Assembly (NCBI GenBank): GCA_038363925.1
Contig: JAQQWL010000006.1
Coordinates: forward strand, 3,266,501-3,330,500
DNA length: 64,000 bases
Direction: 5' to 3'
DNA from: Apiospora phragmitis
Lineage: Eukaryota > Ascomycota > Sordariomycetes > Amphisphaeriales > Apiosporaceae
Part shown: positions 12,401-24,221 of the stretch, one piece after another
Layout of the letters: each line of letters begins with the position of its first letter
Numbering within the stretch: the first letter of the stretch is position 1
The notes under the pieces: model-generated
Databases searched by the model: none
Told to the model about the DNA's origin: nothing
What the model saw: the letters and a program-made list of their open reading frames with translations, nothing else
Made by a program: the position numbers and the translations under genes

Positions 12401-13091
12401 CTGGTCCCAAACGACGTGGCAGCCCGTCATCGAGGCGTCGTACTTCGCGGGCGCCGACGAGACCCCCAACGGCATCTCGGCCACCATCAAACGCGGCGAC
12501 ACCCAGCTCGCCCTCTTCCGCGTCCGGGGCCGCTACTACGCCACCCAGCAGATGTGTCCCCACAAGCGCGCCTTCGCCCTGTCGGATGGTCTGATCGGCC
12601 AGGAAGTCAACAAGGCCGCCGCTACCACCCCCATCGGCGATGGTGATGCTGCTGCTACTACCACAACTTCCGAAAAAGGAGCCCTGTGGCGACGCCAAAG
12701 TCCCCTGGGTCTCGTGCCCCTTCCACAAGCGCAACTTCGACCTCACGTCGGGCTCGTGCAACAACGACGCCAAGATGTCCATCGCCACCTTCGACGTCGA
12801 GGAGCGCGCCGACGACGCTGGCGGCGGCCCCCCCAAGTCTACATCAAGCTGCCGCCCGTCGACGAGCTGGACCGCGAGCTTGGCACCGCCCGGTGGATGG
12901 TCAAGAAGGGCGAGGCCGGCGCCAGCCAGTTTGACGCCCTCGACAAAAAGATTCAGTTCAAGGGCCACCGTGCCAAGAAGCCCGGCGTCCGGCCGCTCGC
13001 GGATGACGGCCCCGGTGCAAAGATGATGAGGAAGAAGCCTATCCAGATCATGGCAGGCGGCGGCGGGTGTGGTGCGGCACCCGATTGGTAA
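9499..13091 (+). pseudogene. niiA: Assimilatory nitrite reductase [NAD(P)H], frameshifted
   Basis: Reduces nitrite to ammonium in the cytosol (NiiA/NIT-6 family). Exons: 9499-9563, 9628-9778, 9854-11857, 11931-13091. Order of parts: FAD fold (VVVGLGMVG near residue 9), NAD(P)-binding [13 protein letters not shown] near 165, BFD-like 2Fe-2S cysteines near 470-505, a second Cys pair near 570, the siroheme/4Fe-4S cysteine pairs (CVGTTWC, later GCVREC), and a C-terminal Rieske-like domain (QQMCPHKRAF, then SCPFHKRNF) ending GGGGCGAAPDW. Four indels break the frame: at the C run 11791-11796, near 12127-12131 (one G short), in the A run 12673-12677 (one A extra) and in the C run 12828-12834 (one C short). 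With these accounted for, the length is about 1,126 aa, the family norm. The first break separates the two siroheme cysteine pairs. Either sequencing errors or a genuine pseudogene; the intact promoter and conserved residues favour error. Confidence 0.85.
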
Positions 13092-13739
13092 TCCGAGAAC
13101 ACATTACATTACCAGGCGCACACGGTTGAAATATAAAAGGGTTGTATATTTTGTTAATTTCTTCACTACATACCTATGGATTGAGAATGGTGTTACAGAC
13201 ATAACTAGCATAGCATGCGGCGACCAGTATGGGGCATATAATACATGGGACATCACGGAGTGATGCCCGAATAAATCAAGTATTGAGCATAGATATTATG
13301 ATCCATATCGTTCAATGTGATATGGAAACATCACATACGGAGTAGAACCTCGGTCAAAAGCCCGACCGAAGATTTCACATTATGAATAGAGCGTTGGCTT
13401 AAAATTACAAGAAGTACTTTAATTTGTACAAGAAGGTCAATTGTTTTCTTGTCACTACTGGCAATGAATGATGCCTCCTGTACTGTTCTCAGTAACATAA
13501 GACACCAAAGAGGTATATCTAACAAACGCCTCGCAAAAGCCTCCGACAGACCCAAGCTGAGTCGATTAATGCATTATCTTAACAGGTCGGAAGGTCGAAG
13601 CGGCGAAAGAACATGGGGGAATCTGTGAAGTAAGGGGGGATGAAAATGACCGAGGCGTATGATATATCCGCGAACCCATCTAGGCCACGCTGGCGATCCG
13701 CGACCCTTCAAGACGTTTTCGAGGCTCCCGAGTGGTCAT
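13092..13739. other. Convergent 3' spacer, nitrite reductase / beta-tubulin
   Basis: Two genes end toward each other here, so it should hold both 3' UTRs and poly(A) signals. One TACGGAGTA motif occurs at 13336-13344. No coding feature seen. Confidence 0.5.
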
Positions 13740-15653
13740 CTATATCTCCTCCTCAAGCGGGGCCTCCTCCTCGTACTCCTCTTCCTCCTCATCAACACCA
13801 GCATCCTGGTACTGCTGGTATTCGCTGACCAAATCGTTCATGTTGGACTCGGCCTCAGTGAACTCCATCTCGTCCATACCCTCACCAGTGTACCAATGCA
13901 AGAAAGCCTTGCGACGGAACATAGCAGTGAACTGCTCACCAACACGCTTGAACAGCTCCTGGATAGCAGTTGAGTTGCCGACAAAGGTCGAAGACATTTT
14001 AAGGCCGCGGGGAGGAATGGAGCACAGGGCGGTCTGCACGTTGTTGGGGATCCACTCGACAAAGTAGGATGCGTTCTTGTTCTGGACGTTACGCATCTGG
14101 TCCTCGACCTCCTTCATGGAAACCTTACCGCGGCTAGAGAACGTAATGTTAGCATACATACATCTTTGCAAGTAGATTTGTCAACGGAGAGACTTACAAG
14201 ATGGCAGAGCAAGTCAGGTAGCGACCGTTGCGGAAATCGGAAGCAGCCATCATGTTCTTGGGGTCGAACATCTGCTGGGTGAGCTCAGGAACAGTGACGG
14301 CACGGAAAGAGTGGGCGCCACGGCTGGTCAGGGGAGCAAAGCCGACCATGAAGAAGTGCAGACGAGGGAAAGGCACCATGTTGACAGCCAGCTTGCGAAG
14401 ATCAGAGTTCAGCTGACCGGGGAATCGCAGACAGGTGGTGACACCGGACATGACGGCGGAAACCAGGTGGTTCAGGTCACCGTACGAGGGGTTGGACAGC
14501 TTAAGGGTGCGCATGCAGATGTCGTACAGAGCCTCGTTGTCAATGCAGAAGGTTTCGTCCGAGTTCTCGACCAGCTGATGGACGGAGAGGGTGGCGTTGT
14601 AAGGCTCGACAACGGTATCTGAAACCTTGGGGGAAGGCATGACGGAGAAGGTGGCCATCATGCGATTGGGGAACTCCTCACGGATCTTGGAGATCAACAG
14701 AGTACCCATACCGGCACCAGTACCACCACCAAGAGAGTGAGTAATCTGGAAACCCTGGAGGCAGTCACAGCCCTCGGCCTCACGGCGGACGACATCCAGA
14801 ACCTGGTCGACAAGCTCGGCACCCTCAGTGTAATGACCCTTGGCCCAGTTGTTGCCAGCACCGGACTGACCGAAAACGAAGTTGTCGGGACGGAAAAGCT
14901 GGCCGAAAGGACCGGCGCGGACGGCGTCCATGGTACCGGGCTCGAGATCGACAAGGACGGCACGGGGAACATACTTGTTGCCCGAGGCTTCGTTGAAATA
15001 GACGCTCATGCGCTCCAGCTGGAGCTCAGAGGTACCGTTGTAGCTATCGAGCGGAACTGTCAGCGAGAAGCAAGGTGACTTTGTATGGGGAAGACTTACA
15101 CTCCATTGCTGTCAAGACCGTGCTCGCTGGAAATCTGCTGCCTATAATGGGACACTAGTCAGTATCCTGTACCCTCCCAAAATGTCCCGAACTGATCGAC
15201 GTAGAGAGGCCGTCTCCAGTAGCTTGTATTTATATCGCATTGGACCGGTTCGAAATCAGGTCGATCGATGGGCGAGAAGAAGGCGAAGTAGGTACGCACC
15301 AGAAAGCAGCACCAATTTGGTTACCCTGTTGTAAACATGTGAGCCCCGCATTCCCCTGGCAAGAATATGGTGATGTTGGTAGCAACTTACGCATTGACCG
15401 GTCTGGAGATGAACCTATATCGCAAAGAAACCACATGTCAGTTAATGTCCTCTCTCTTCAGGTAATGAATGTGATGAGGTCGTGTGTTGCGAATGTCGCA
15501 AGCCCTTTTCTTCGCAAACAAGGTGGTGGGGTAAATAGAGGAAGGGCAATCAAGGGGTCGGTGCCAATCAGATTGACTTTCGGGACGCGTCCAAAGATGG
15601 CCGAGTCAACAAGAGGCTCGGTAGAGGCAGGGCAGACTTACAATCTCACGCAT
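13740..15653 (-). CDS. tub2: Beta-tubulin
   Basis: Structural subunit of microtubules. Six exons: 15642-15653 (MREI), 15391-15414, 15300-15325, 15100-15141, 14198-15043, 13740-14133; total 447 aa, the exact family length. The first tetrapeptide MREI, the GTP-binding signature GGGTGAGMG and the acidic tail [16 protein letters not shown] are present. The fifth exon must start at 15043 (YNGTSELQ): the alternative upstream AG would add four residues not found in the family. Benzimidazole target positions look wild type: His6, Phe167, Glu198 and Phe200 (SDETFCID). The last residues, EEI, are slightly unusual for a family usually ending GEE or similar. The frame is fully intact, in contrast to the neighbouring nitrite reductase. 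Confidence 0.98.
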
Positions 15654-17686
15654 GATGGGCGATATTATGTCGGAAAGGGTCGAGGAGAAAGGCTGAAGCA
15701 GGCAAATCAGGCTAAGACTTGCGAAGAGTAGAGGAGAGGAAAAAAGGTGGAAGTGGTGGTTTGGACCGGGAAAGGTGTGAAGTTGTAGTAGTCTGGTAGC
15801 GCTGTTGGGAGATTGTTGATTTTTGGCGGTGAACGGGGAGATAGAGAGGGAGAGAGGGGCCCAGAAAGATTGGAGTCTGTGCTTTTCTTTCGCAGTGGAC
15901 AGTGGACTGCAGGCCAGGACGTGCTGGACCTGGGCAGGTTTACAGGGGTTGCAGCTTCAAAAAGAGGAAAGGTCGCTCTGGCCGGCCTAACCACACAACC
16001 TTTGAGCCTTCCCTCTTCTAGTCATTGCCAGTCAATCACTAATTTTGTTCAATTGCTAGCTGGAGCTTGGGCCAGTCAATACTGGATCCCTCGTGAACCA
16101 CTTTCTCACTTCTGAAGGCACCGGTCGTTGATTGGCGACGGGAGACATCGTGACATTTAACAGAAGAGATAAAGTAGTACATACATCAAGCCTGTTGTTC
16201 TGGGCTTCCGGGTAACCCAAAACTCGCCTAATCTAGGTATGGTTCGGATACTGCCAGGCACCCAAGCGTTCATGGCCGTATCGGACCATCTGGCACAGTT
16301 TGCGTCTGGTGATGGCTCACATTATGAAATCACAGCGTCGAGCAAGTTGAACCGTGTATGGAAATTAGCTACACAGGCAATAACGGTAAAGCGCTGGAAG
16401 TAATAATTAGGTATTCCAATCAATCAAATCATTTAAAGGCAAAAACCCCTACGGTACCAGTACATTGACGCGTTCAGACATCTGCATCTTGATAGAAAGC
16501 CCCCTGTCTCTGCCTCGGCCTGAAGGTTTTCCTAGCTAGCGACTCGCGTGTTTTCCCCAGGAAAGCACCACCACCACCAACCTTAAAGCTAAATGGCTTC
16601 GCGAGTTGTGGATGAAGCAATATACCACTCTATTTCTGATCCCTACAGTAATCATTAGAGCAGCTTGCTCCAGCATTGGGTAGATCCCACCGACATATGA
16701 TGCTTATGGCACCATCACATGCACGTAGATTTGTACTCTCAAGGGTATATAAAAATTACGTAAATAAATATCAGAGCCCGCACCATATGATCAGGCCAGA
16801 ATGTACATACCGAGCCTTTAAGACTCTGCCGGCGGCGCGCTACGGGCTACAGTGCAGTCCCTCGACTCATGACCCTCCAAGCAGCAACGTGAACAGCTCC
16901 CCTGGGCTAAGCTTCAAAAGAGAACACGAACATGTTGGCCTCTAGGAATGAGTGAACGAACCAACAACGGATGAACAACAATAAGCCACTTTCAATTCTG
17001 TGGGTATGGCATACTACATATATCACAGCGCTTGCCTTTTTTTGACACATATATACAAGATTTCCTAGCTCTTTGCATGGCTGACCCAAAGCCCACGCAA
17101 TGCTTCCGAGCAACCGTGAGGCATACTGACAACGAACGACGCAAGGCTCGTCTTTGCCACTGCAACTTTTCCTATGCCCAACGTCCTCTGTCCAACAACG
17201 GAAACATAATTTCCACTTATCGGTATATATGTGAAAACCAAGTAATCCAGGGGTAGACCGTTCAAATGTGTTGCTGTGGAAGATATGCGTGACAGGGCGC
17301 CATCACACCAACTAGGTATAACAAACGACTACTAGCTAATAGCGACAAGATATGTAAAAAGGTGTCGGGGTGATTCGTGAAGGATGGGAGGAAGCTCTAA
17401 CAATGCCAATAAAACGCCGGTTCTTTCTTTGGGTGCAACAGGGAAAACACAAGTAGTTGGCTCCATGCAGCCAACAATATCCAGATAGCCATGCCATTCC
17501 ATTCCAGTCGTAAGAATAAAAAATAAAAATAAAACGAAAATAAAAAAATACCCCATAGCGCCTCCCAGAAAGATGACATGATACTGTTTGCGCCAGAGTA
17601 TGTTGTGCAGTAGATACAAAGTATGTGAGATGTTTTGGGTCGTGATATATTCTGTACGATGAATCAGGAACAGATGGGCGGTTTTC
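15654..17686. other. Beta-tubulin promoter and spacer
   Basis: The part next to 15654 is the tubulin 5' flank and includes a purine-rich tract (about 15836-15865). An A-rich stretch at 17511-17550 lies just past the end of the next minus-strand gene and probably belongs to its 3' UTR. No gene recognised. Confidence 0.45.
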
Positions 17687-20158
17687 TTAAGTAAGCCACC
17701 ACATGCAACCACAGTTGCTCATGTCTTTTCCGACATCACGAGCTTCGATGGAGTGGCCAAGGTACTTCTCGATATCGCGTCTCCTGATTCGCCGCGAGGG
17801 GTTGGAGTTGGAGTTGGATCCTGAAGTGGAGGTTCGCTCATCTTCAATGATGGATACCTCCACAAAGTTCCCCTCGTTGTCCACCACCGGTTCAGCACCT
17901 TGTCCGTTTCCCAAGATGTTGTACTGCCTGCAAAAGGGCGCACGTCCCCTTCCATCCGCCACCCGACGTTCTTCGAGTTTGACAACACGAGGATACGAAG
18001 ACTTATTCGAGGTGGGCGTCGTGGCCTGGAAGGGATTCGTGGGCGTTGTTGTCGGAGTGACGGTTGTGGTAGACACGATAGGTGGTTCCGTGAGTATTTT
18101 GTCAGGATCGCCGCCCGTATATGCAGTAGGTGGATAACCAGGGTTGCCCATGATGTCACCCGGTCCAGTGTAAGGACTTGTGTAACTGACACTTGGGGTC
18201 TGTATAGCAACACTTGATGAAGAGCTGCCAGTTACAATCGGATTACGACTGCTGTTCTGGGAAGCATAGATAAAGGTCTCCAAGAGGGTACCTCCCCAAT
18301 GGCAAATCCAAGGCTTGTCTCCTGGGTGCGCAACTCCCTTCCGCTTGAATTGATCACTGAAATCGGCAGCTTTACGACTTCGCCTGAATCTGGGGCTGTC
18401 GGTGCTTTCGGAAGTTGGCATCGCAGCAGATACCGAGGCCGTCGTTGTTGGGAAAAGTTCCTCAGGAATGATGACTGTCTTGTTGTATGGCAGTTCAAAA
18501 GCCCATGCCGGACCTCGCCCAGGCTCGTTCGTGTCGTTCACCAGTATCAACTGCACGTCCTGAATAGACGGGGGTTGCATGCCGTACGTGAACACACTAT
18601 TCGCCAATGTCAGGGAGCTGTTATAGCTCAAACTTGCCGCATACTGTGAAGTAGCTGGCTCATCGTCTAATGCTTTGATTGTCAAAGTGAGCTGTGAGAA
18701 GATGATGTTACAGTTCCATGCTTGAGCCTGAGTTGTATCGTTGAAACAAGTGCTCGGGGAACGGTCCAAAGACAGAGGTAGCGTGTAGTCTCCAGTGGCC
18801 AAAGGTGCAAGACCGGGTGGAAGTGTAGGCCATGGCACGACGTCAAGTGTCACTGACGGTGTAGTATCACTGCCACATTTAGTTAGTATTTAAGCGTCGA
18901 TATAACCATAGATATATATGACTTACCTGCTGGCTGGTGGGCTGGGTGGAGGTCTTTGATGTTTACCGCCAAAGAAAGTACCCAAAATCGCCCCTAGGAC
19001 GACTGCGAGCATAACGAGTACGATGGCTGTCAGGGCGATTGCCCAGCATGGGACAACTCCCCATACTTTCCTCTTAGCTGCCTTTTGCCAGTCGTTCAAT
19101 TTCTCCTTCTCGTTGGTAATACTCGTTGCGGCAGTATTGATATCGTGATGGCTAACATCTGTCTGGAAGCTTCTCATTGACTGCCTCGACAAGGGCGAAT
19201 CGGTACCATTAAGATGTAAATCTTCCGTTGAGGCAAACTCGGGGTTTCGTGTTGCAAGTCCCAGTCCACCAGCACCTGGTATGGAGCTGCTTGGCGCGTG
19301 CCTTGACGATTGGGACTGGGGTTGGGGTTGAGTTTGAGGAGTTGGTGTAGCGGAGTCTGGGGCTGGCGCGGGCGCGGTTGATTCCAATGCAACGGCCTTT
19401 CTCAAGTAAGCCTCCTCCGGATATCTTGTGTAAGGAGGCAGTTGTTCGGTATGTCCATCCGGTCCGATCATGTCAGCAATCTCTTCCCCATCAGGTCCAA
19501 TCCGCCTTTGGTATTGATCTGCCGCGCCCGGGAACCCAACAGGTATCGGAGCTGGCGTTATCCGGTCCTCGGTACTTTCAACCCCAGGTACCGTGTTTTG
19601 AGGATACATCTGATAAGGATGTGTTGGACCACGCGGGCCGTGGTATGACGATACCTCGGAGACGGCAGCGGTCGATGCCGTTGTTACACTGGCCGTCCTC
19701 TGAAGACGAATACTTTGGGGGTACATCTGATAAGGGAAAGAAGGGCCCGAAGGACCCTCATATGGACTCTCCGGTCGCACAGCACTCGACGTCGACGTAG
19801 AAGCGCTGGACGTCCTCATCAGCGCCGGGTGGTTTGCATGTGTAGGCCCGGTCGCTCCATCATGTCGTAACGTCAGGGAGTCATGTTGCCGATGAGGTTT
19901 GGTTATGCTCGAGGGCCGTGGCGGCGGACTGGAAGTAGGCGCTGGGCCGAAATGTGATGATGGGGGCGGTGGGTTCGCGTGGTGATTCTGGCTAATCTCG
20001 GTCGGTCGGAACCCATCAGAAATCCCCGCCGCCTCCAGATCGTAGTCATCGTCGTCATCCAGCGCGGATGAAATCGAAACCCGTACCGACGTCCGGACAG
20101 ACCCTGATCGGTCCATCTCGGACGCCTTGTTGTTGTCGTTGTTTTTTGAGCCGCTCAT
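17687..20158 (-). CDS. Single-pass membrane protein resembling fungal DUF7820
   Basis: Two exons, 18927-20158 and 17687-18869, join in phase to give 804 aa; the intron has a clear branch site (ctaac) and CAG acceptor. The N-terminal ~370 residues are Ser/Pro-rich and disordered and contain a duplicated motif (GPSGPSFPYQMYPQ and GPRGPTHPYQMYPQ). One hydrophobic helix follows (AIALTAIVLVMLAVVLGAIL, about 372-394) after WGVVPCW. The ~400-residue C-terminal part is likely outside the cell or in the lumen: it has several N-glycosylation sequons (NDTT, NSS) and ends with a Cys pair, CGCMWWLT. The start chosen is MSGSKNND; an upstream in-frame ATG at 20227 would add 23 residues. The assignment to DUF7820 comes from the overall plan and the sequence next to the helix, from memory. 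Function unknown. Confidence 0.8.
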
Positions 20159-23100
20159 CGCGTCGGATGTTGTTGGGGTCGAGTGGTTGAATTGAACGAA
20201 TGCTGCTTTCACAGCATGGGGCTGCACTGCAGCATCGAATGAGCAATTGAAAGACGATGAAACGAGCTTGTCGATTGAGTAGCGTGTCGTGCTGCCGAAT
20301 GAATATACGCTGGAGCCGGTCCTGGCCTGTCCAGAATTGGACTCGTCGTCGTGTTGGGGGTTACACTCGAATTGACCAGTCTATCCTTCGCCTCTCGCAA
20401 ATCGAATGTTGGTTTCGTGGGTTGTTTTTTGGTGTGCAGAGGAAGATGTTTGACAGGAAGGGGAAAGCCAGGAACAGCAGAGTGGCAGTGCTGAACGTGC
20501 GAGCAGCCAAATGGGGACGGACCTCAGTCGTCAGCAAGAGGGTGTGTGCCGGTGCGAGAATAGTGGGCTTTGGGCTTGGGTCGGGTGGACTGGGCTGGGC
20601 TGGGGGGCGCTTGATTCTACTGCTGTGTCCTGGCTTTGACGACTAAACCACCCCCGACTGGACTGGACTGGACAACTGGACTTGGGCTGGAACTGCACGA
20701 TTGGAACAACCGACTGAGCACATTTACCAGAGAAAGTGGGAGGATGGGGTACTGGGAAGCAGGAGGCGGACCATTCAAAACCAGGGAACGGCTTGACTCC
20801 TGGAGTGGTTTCGGACTTGATGCTTGGGGGAGGGAGGGAGAGAGAGAGGAGAAGAGCGAAGAGCCCACAGTGTGCCCGCGAGCGCGCAGCAGCTTGTTTC
20901 CCAGCACCCAGTCCCGTTGCGTTGCTACTTTACCTCAAGTCGTGAAGCGATGTGCCAGTGCTAATTGGTGGGCGCAGCTTTTCAGTTGAGTGGTAGGAGC
21001 TAGGAGGAACGAGGAACGAGTCTAAGGGTTCCTTGCAACTCACTCACCCATCCCTGGCGCCTTGGAACATGAACCCTGGAATCGTGCGAATGCGTCGATC
21101 TTTCCCAGTTTAACCCATCCGCTCCAGCGAGCCATTCCGGCCAATCATGTGTTGCTGAGCCTGTACGGCCTGAGAGTTTGGATTAGACTTTCTGACTATA
21201 AACTCCAATTGTCCCGTTGCACCGCAGATGGTGAAGGGGAAAAAGGAGAAAGTTTACTCTCAGACTCTGCTTGTGCCCTTGTGTGAAGCCCGATCGAGCT
21301 CGCTCGATGGACTGTTGCAATCCAAAACAAACACCATCCGACTTGTGGGCTTTGGTCGCCCCAACCGCCATCGCCCAACTGTGGGTACTAGAGTGTGTAT
21401 CGACAGTGGTACAGCTGTTGAGGGCATACCGCATATTGGAGACGGAAGTATAGCACTGACCAAGGACTGAGCTCAGCTATACCAACCTTGCAGGCAGATC
21501 GCATTGGAAGCGAGAGAAAAAGCCAGCGCTGAGCGCGTTCATACCTGAGGTTATGTAGTTATTATGTTTGGTATTTGTACGGCAGGGTTAAAATGCTCAA
21601 GGGTTAAAACCCATCCTCAGCGGGAGTCAGTGTTACAAGCCCCTGAAGGATTCTTACTAGGTTTATTGCGGGGCGTGCAGAGTAATCAGGAGGGACAAAT
21701 TATATATATTCGGCTATAGATAGATTGTTTCCCTCCGTGTCGTACGGCTAGTTTTCCCCTTTGGTTCTGTTTTGCTTCCCGTGCTGCTCTTACCACCACT
21801 GTTTGCAGTTGCGACAATAAGCCTTCCCGTCAGACGCCCTTTTCGGCTGGAGCGGCATGGCCTAGCCAGGGTCTTGGCAACCTCTTCGAACCTCGAACTC
21901 GACACCAGGCCAACAGCAGCTAGACCATCGTGCACTGCACCTGCATGCACCACCTAATCTGACAAGCCGGACGGTAAACAATTACTAGTATCGCCATGGG
22001 GCAATCGGGGTATCGGCACCGACAAGCCAGCACCGACAAGAGAGAGGGAGAGATTGTGTGAGTGTGTGAGAAAGAGATATTGTTTAGCCATGCTACCATG
22101 GGAGACGCTGTCACACATCTACGAACTACCACTAGAATGAGAAACTCCGATCCGTATTAAGACTAATGTTCCATTGTGGTTCCCGTATCACCACATCAGT
22201 CATGGAAGCTCATAAAAGACGGCGATTATTGCATATTAATTTATTCGCCTTCACCGATGATGGGACGGTATTATATGCCCCCCCTCACAGCCCATTTAGG
22301 GTAGTTGGTCATAATAGAGTCAAGCTATCACCGACGATTCCTCTTTTTAGCCTACAGCGAGTGGATATTTACCTCATCAGTATTCTAAGTACTGCCGATA
22401 ACTCGCCCGGCCCGCTAATTCGCTATCACGATGAGAATTGGGAATCGGTGAAAGCACTTGTCTCGCATGCGAGCTGAGGACCGGTCGGTAGGTGACAGTA
22501 TTGTAGGGCGCCCTCCGTTTCTCTTTAGAAAGACCGATAGGTTCATGATCGACCGAGATCTTGGCGATCTCTTCTCCAGATCGTTCCCTGCTGGTGCTCC
22601 AACGAGAACAGGAATTGCGATACCATTGTGGCCATTCAATGTAACTCGCTACCTACCGAACTCGGTTGAACCATTGGCTTATTGTGGCTATCCATGGGTA
22701 GCTTCCAGACGTATTGGGCGGGTCGCCCGGTTAAAGTAGATGTATTCTGGAGTCGCAATTGTTGTCCATCGGCTCTCTTCTTCCATGGCTGCAGGGTGGG
22801 AATGCTGTGTGAGCCAAACGGGCATTGCCCATATGCACGCGCATAGAAGAGAACTTCAAAATGGTGTGGCCTGAACCGGTCAAGTGACGGGGAAGCTGAA
22901 ACTCAATGTCTGAGCCTTGAAGGTTATGGGCTATGGGAAACACCATCGTTGCGCCGGCAGAGCACCGGCCGGAGTGGGAGGTCGGATGAAGCGTAGGATG
23001 GCAGAGATAGTGTGGCAGACAGCATGTAACTCTCTATCCCGTACCAACTCATGGATCATTTGGGAATGCAATTGATTGAAGGAGGTAAACATGAGCCACC

Positions 23101-23787
23101 CTATGCGTGCCTCTGTCGAGAGACTCCACCAATCAGAGATGTCGGGATCCGTGAAGGGACGGCAGTTGGCCTGTACCAGACCATGGTGGGAAGATGGATG
23201 TACTATTCTTGTCCGAGCTCGGGGCCCAGTGGTCGACATCTGCATCGGAATTGGAAGATGGACTCACAACTCAGCATCATTCGCCAAGGAAGGCGGGAGA
23301 AACAGAACCAACCATTCCAAAGAAAACAGACGTCATCGCGAGAATACCGCGCACACACAAACACACAGACACGAACAGCATGGCAGGAACGCAAAGCGTT
23401 TCGACCAGGTATCCCTGAACGCTCAACTTTCAAGGGCCCTGAGTTCCGCCGGCTGGCTCAGCTCCACTTGAAGAGGGCAAAGAAAATTTGAGCCTCAACT
23501 TCCAATCCAGCCGATAGCCGGCGGCCACGCATATGTACATCCTATCCTCTTCGGAGAAAGCTTGATCGCGGTGGAACTCTGTAGGTATACATACATATAA
23601 TTCTCACCGATCACGAAAGACTGCATACAGCCGGCGACGATAATATGTAGCGGATGCCGTAGCATGTAATACTTGGATGAGCGCTGCCGGGCTCCCGACC
23701 AACAAGTGCAAAGTCTGCTAGAAAATTCCAATTTTCGTGTGGATGGAGAGAGGCGGGGGAGGAAGTGAGGGTCCATATACTATGTAC
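20159..23787. other. Spacer with simple repeats
   Basis: No gene I can support in about 3.6 kb. It contains GACTG/GGACT pentamer repeats near 20655-20677 and a purine tract near 20828-20865. The part next to 20159 is the promoter of the membrane protein gene. Open frames near 21714-21953 and 23051-23491 show no known domain. Confidence 0.4.
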
Positions 23788-24181
23788 CTACAGCTTGGCA
23801 GAAAATAGGCGTGGCCAGCATGTTGCTGGAGGAACTGGAGTCATCCAGACATCATCCCCTCCTTTCCAGACGACCGGGATTTCAGCGCCCTCGACTGTGC
23901 TGACTACAGCAGCTCGTCTCAACCCGAGTGAGGATCTGAACGTGCTTAGCACGCCAAATGCCTGAGAGGCAATTCGTATGCTTCACACATGACTACAGTT
24001 CCTGTCAACAGAGGAATATCAGAGTAACAAATGCTTCAAGGCGAAGTTGACCTCCTTTGATGAATCAGCGGTTGGCCAGGAAGTGGTGATTCCGTTGTAA
24101 ACTGTCTTTCGGTATTGTGGTTGCTCGATATCAAAATCATCTCGAGCCGCTCTGGGGTATATCTAGTTTCGAAATGCACAT
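23788..24181 (-). pseudogene. Candidate small gene or gene fragment, unknown
   Basis: Not recognised. On the minus strand a 58-codon stretch (23788-23961) contains FGVLSTFRSSLGLRRAAVV and EIPVVWKGGDDVWMTPVPP and ends in TAG. It is preceded by a plausible 67-base intron (donor gttact at 24028, acceptor ctctcag). Upstream, a second coding-like stretch contains YRKTVYNGITTSWPTADSSK. The two join out of phase by one base at a TTT run, and the possible ATG at 24181 needs another shift. It starts only 40 bases past the end of the CCDC174-like gene, which is tight for an independent fungal gene. Coding status is a judgement from residue composition only. Confidence 0.25.
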
Positions 24182-24221
24182 CTACTTCGTCAACCTGGCT
24201 CTATAAAGCAGTTGGGTGGCA

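Noticed and set aside
9499..13091. Introns as the explanation for the nitrite reductase frame changes
   Set aside because: No GT-AG pairs bracket the four sites, and the conserved protein continues without a gap on both sides of each.
15031..15068. Upstream acceptor for beta-tubulin exon 5, adding PLDS
   Set aside because: It would insert four residues into an invariant region; the downstream AG gives the standard [10 protein letters not shown] and 447 aa.
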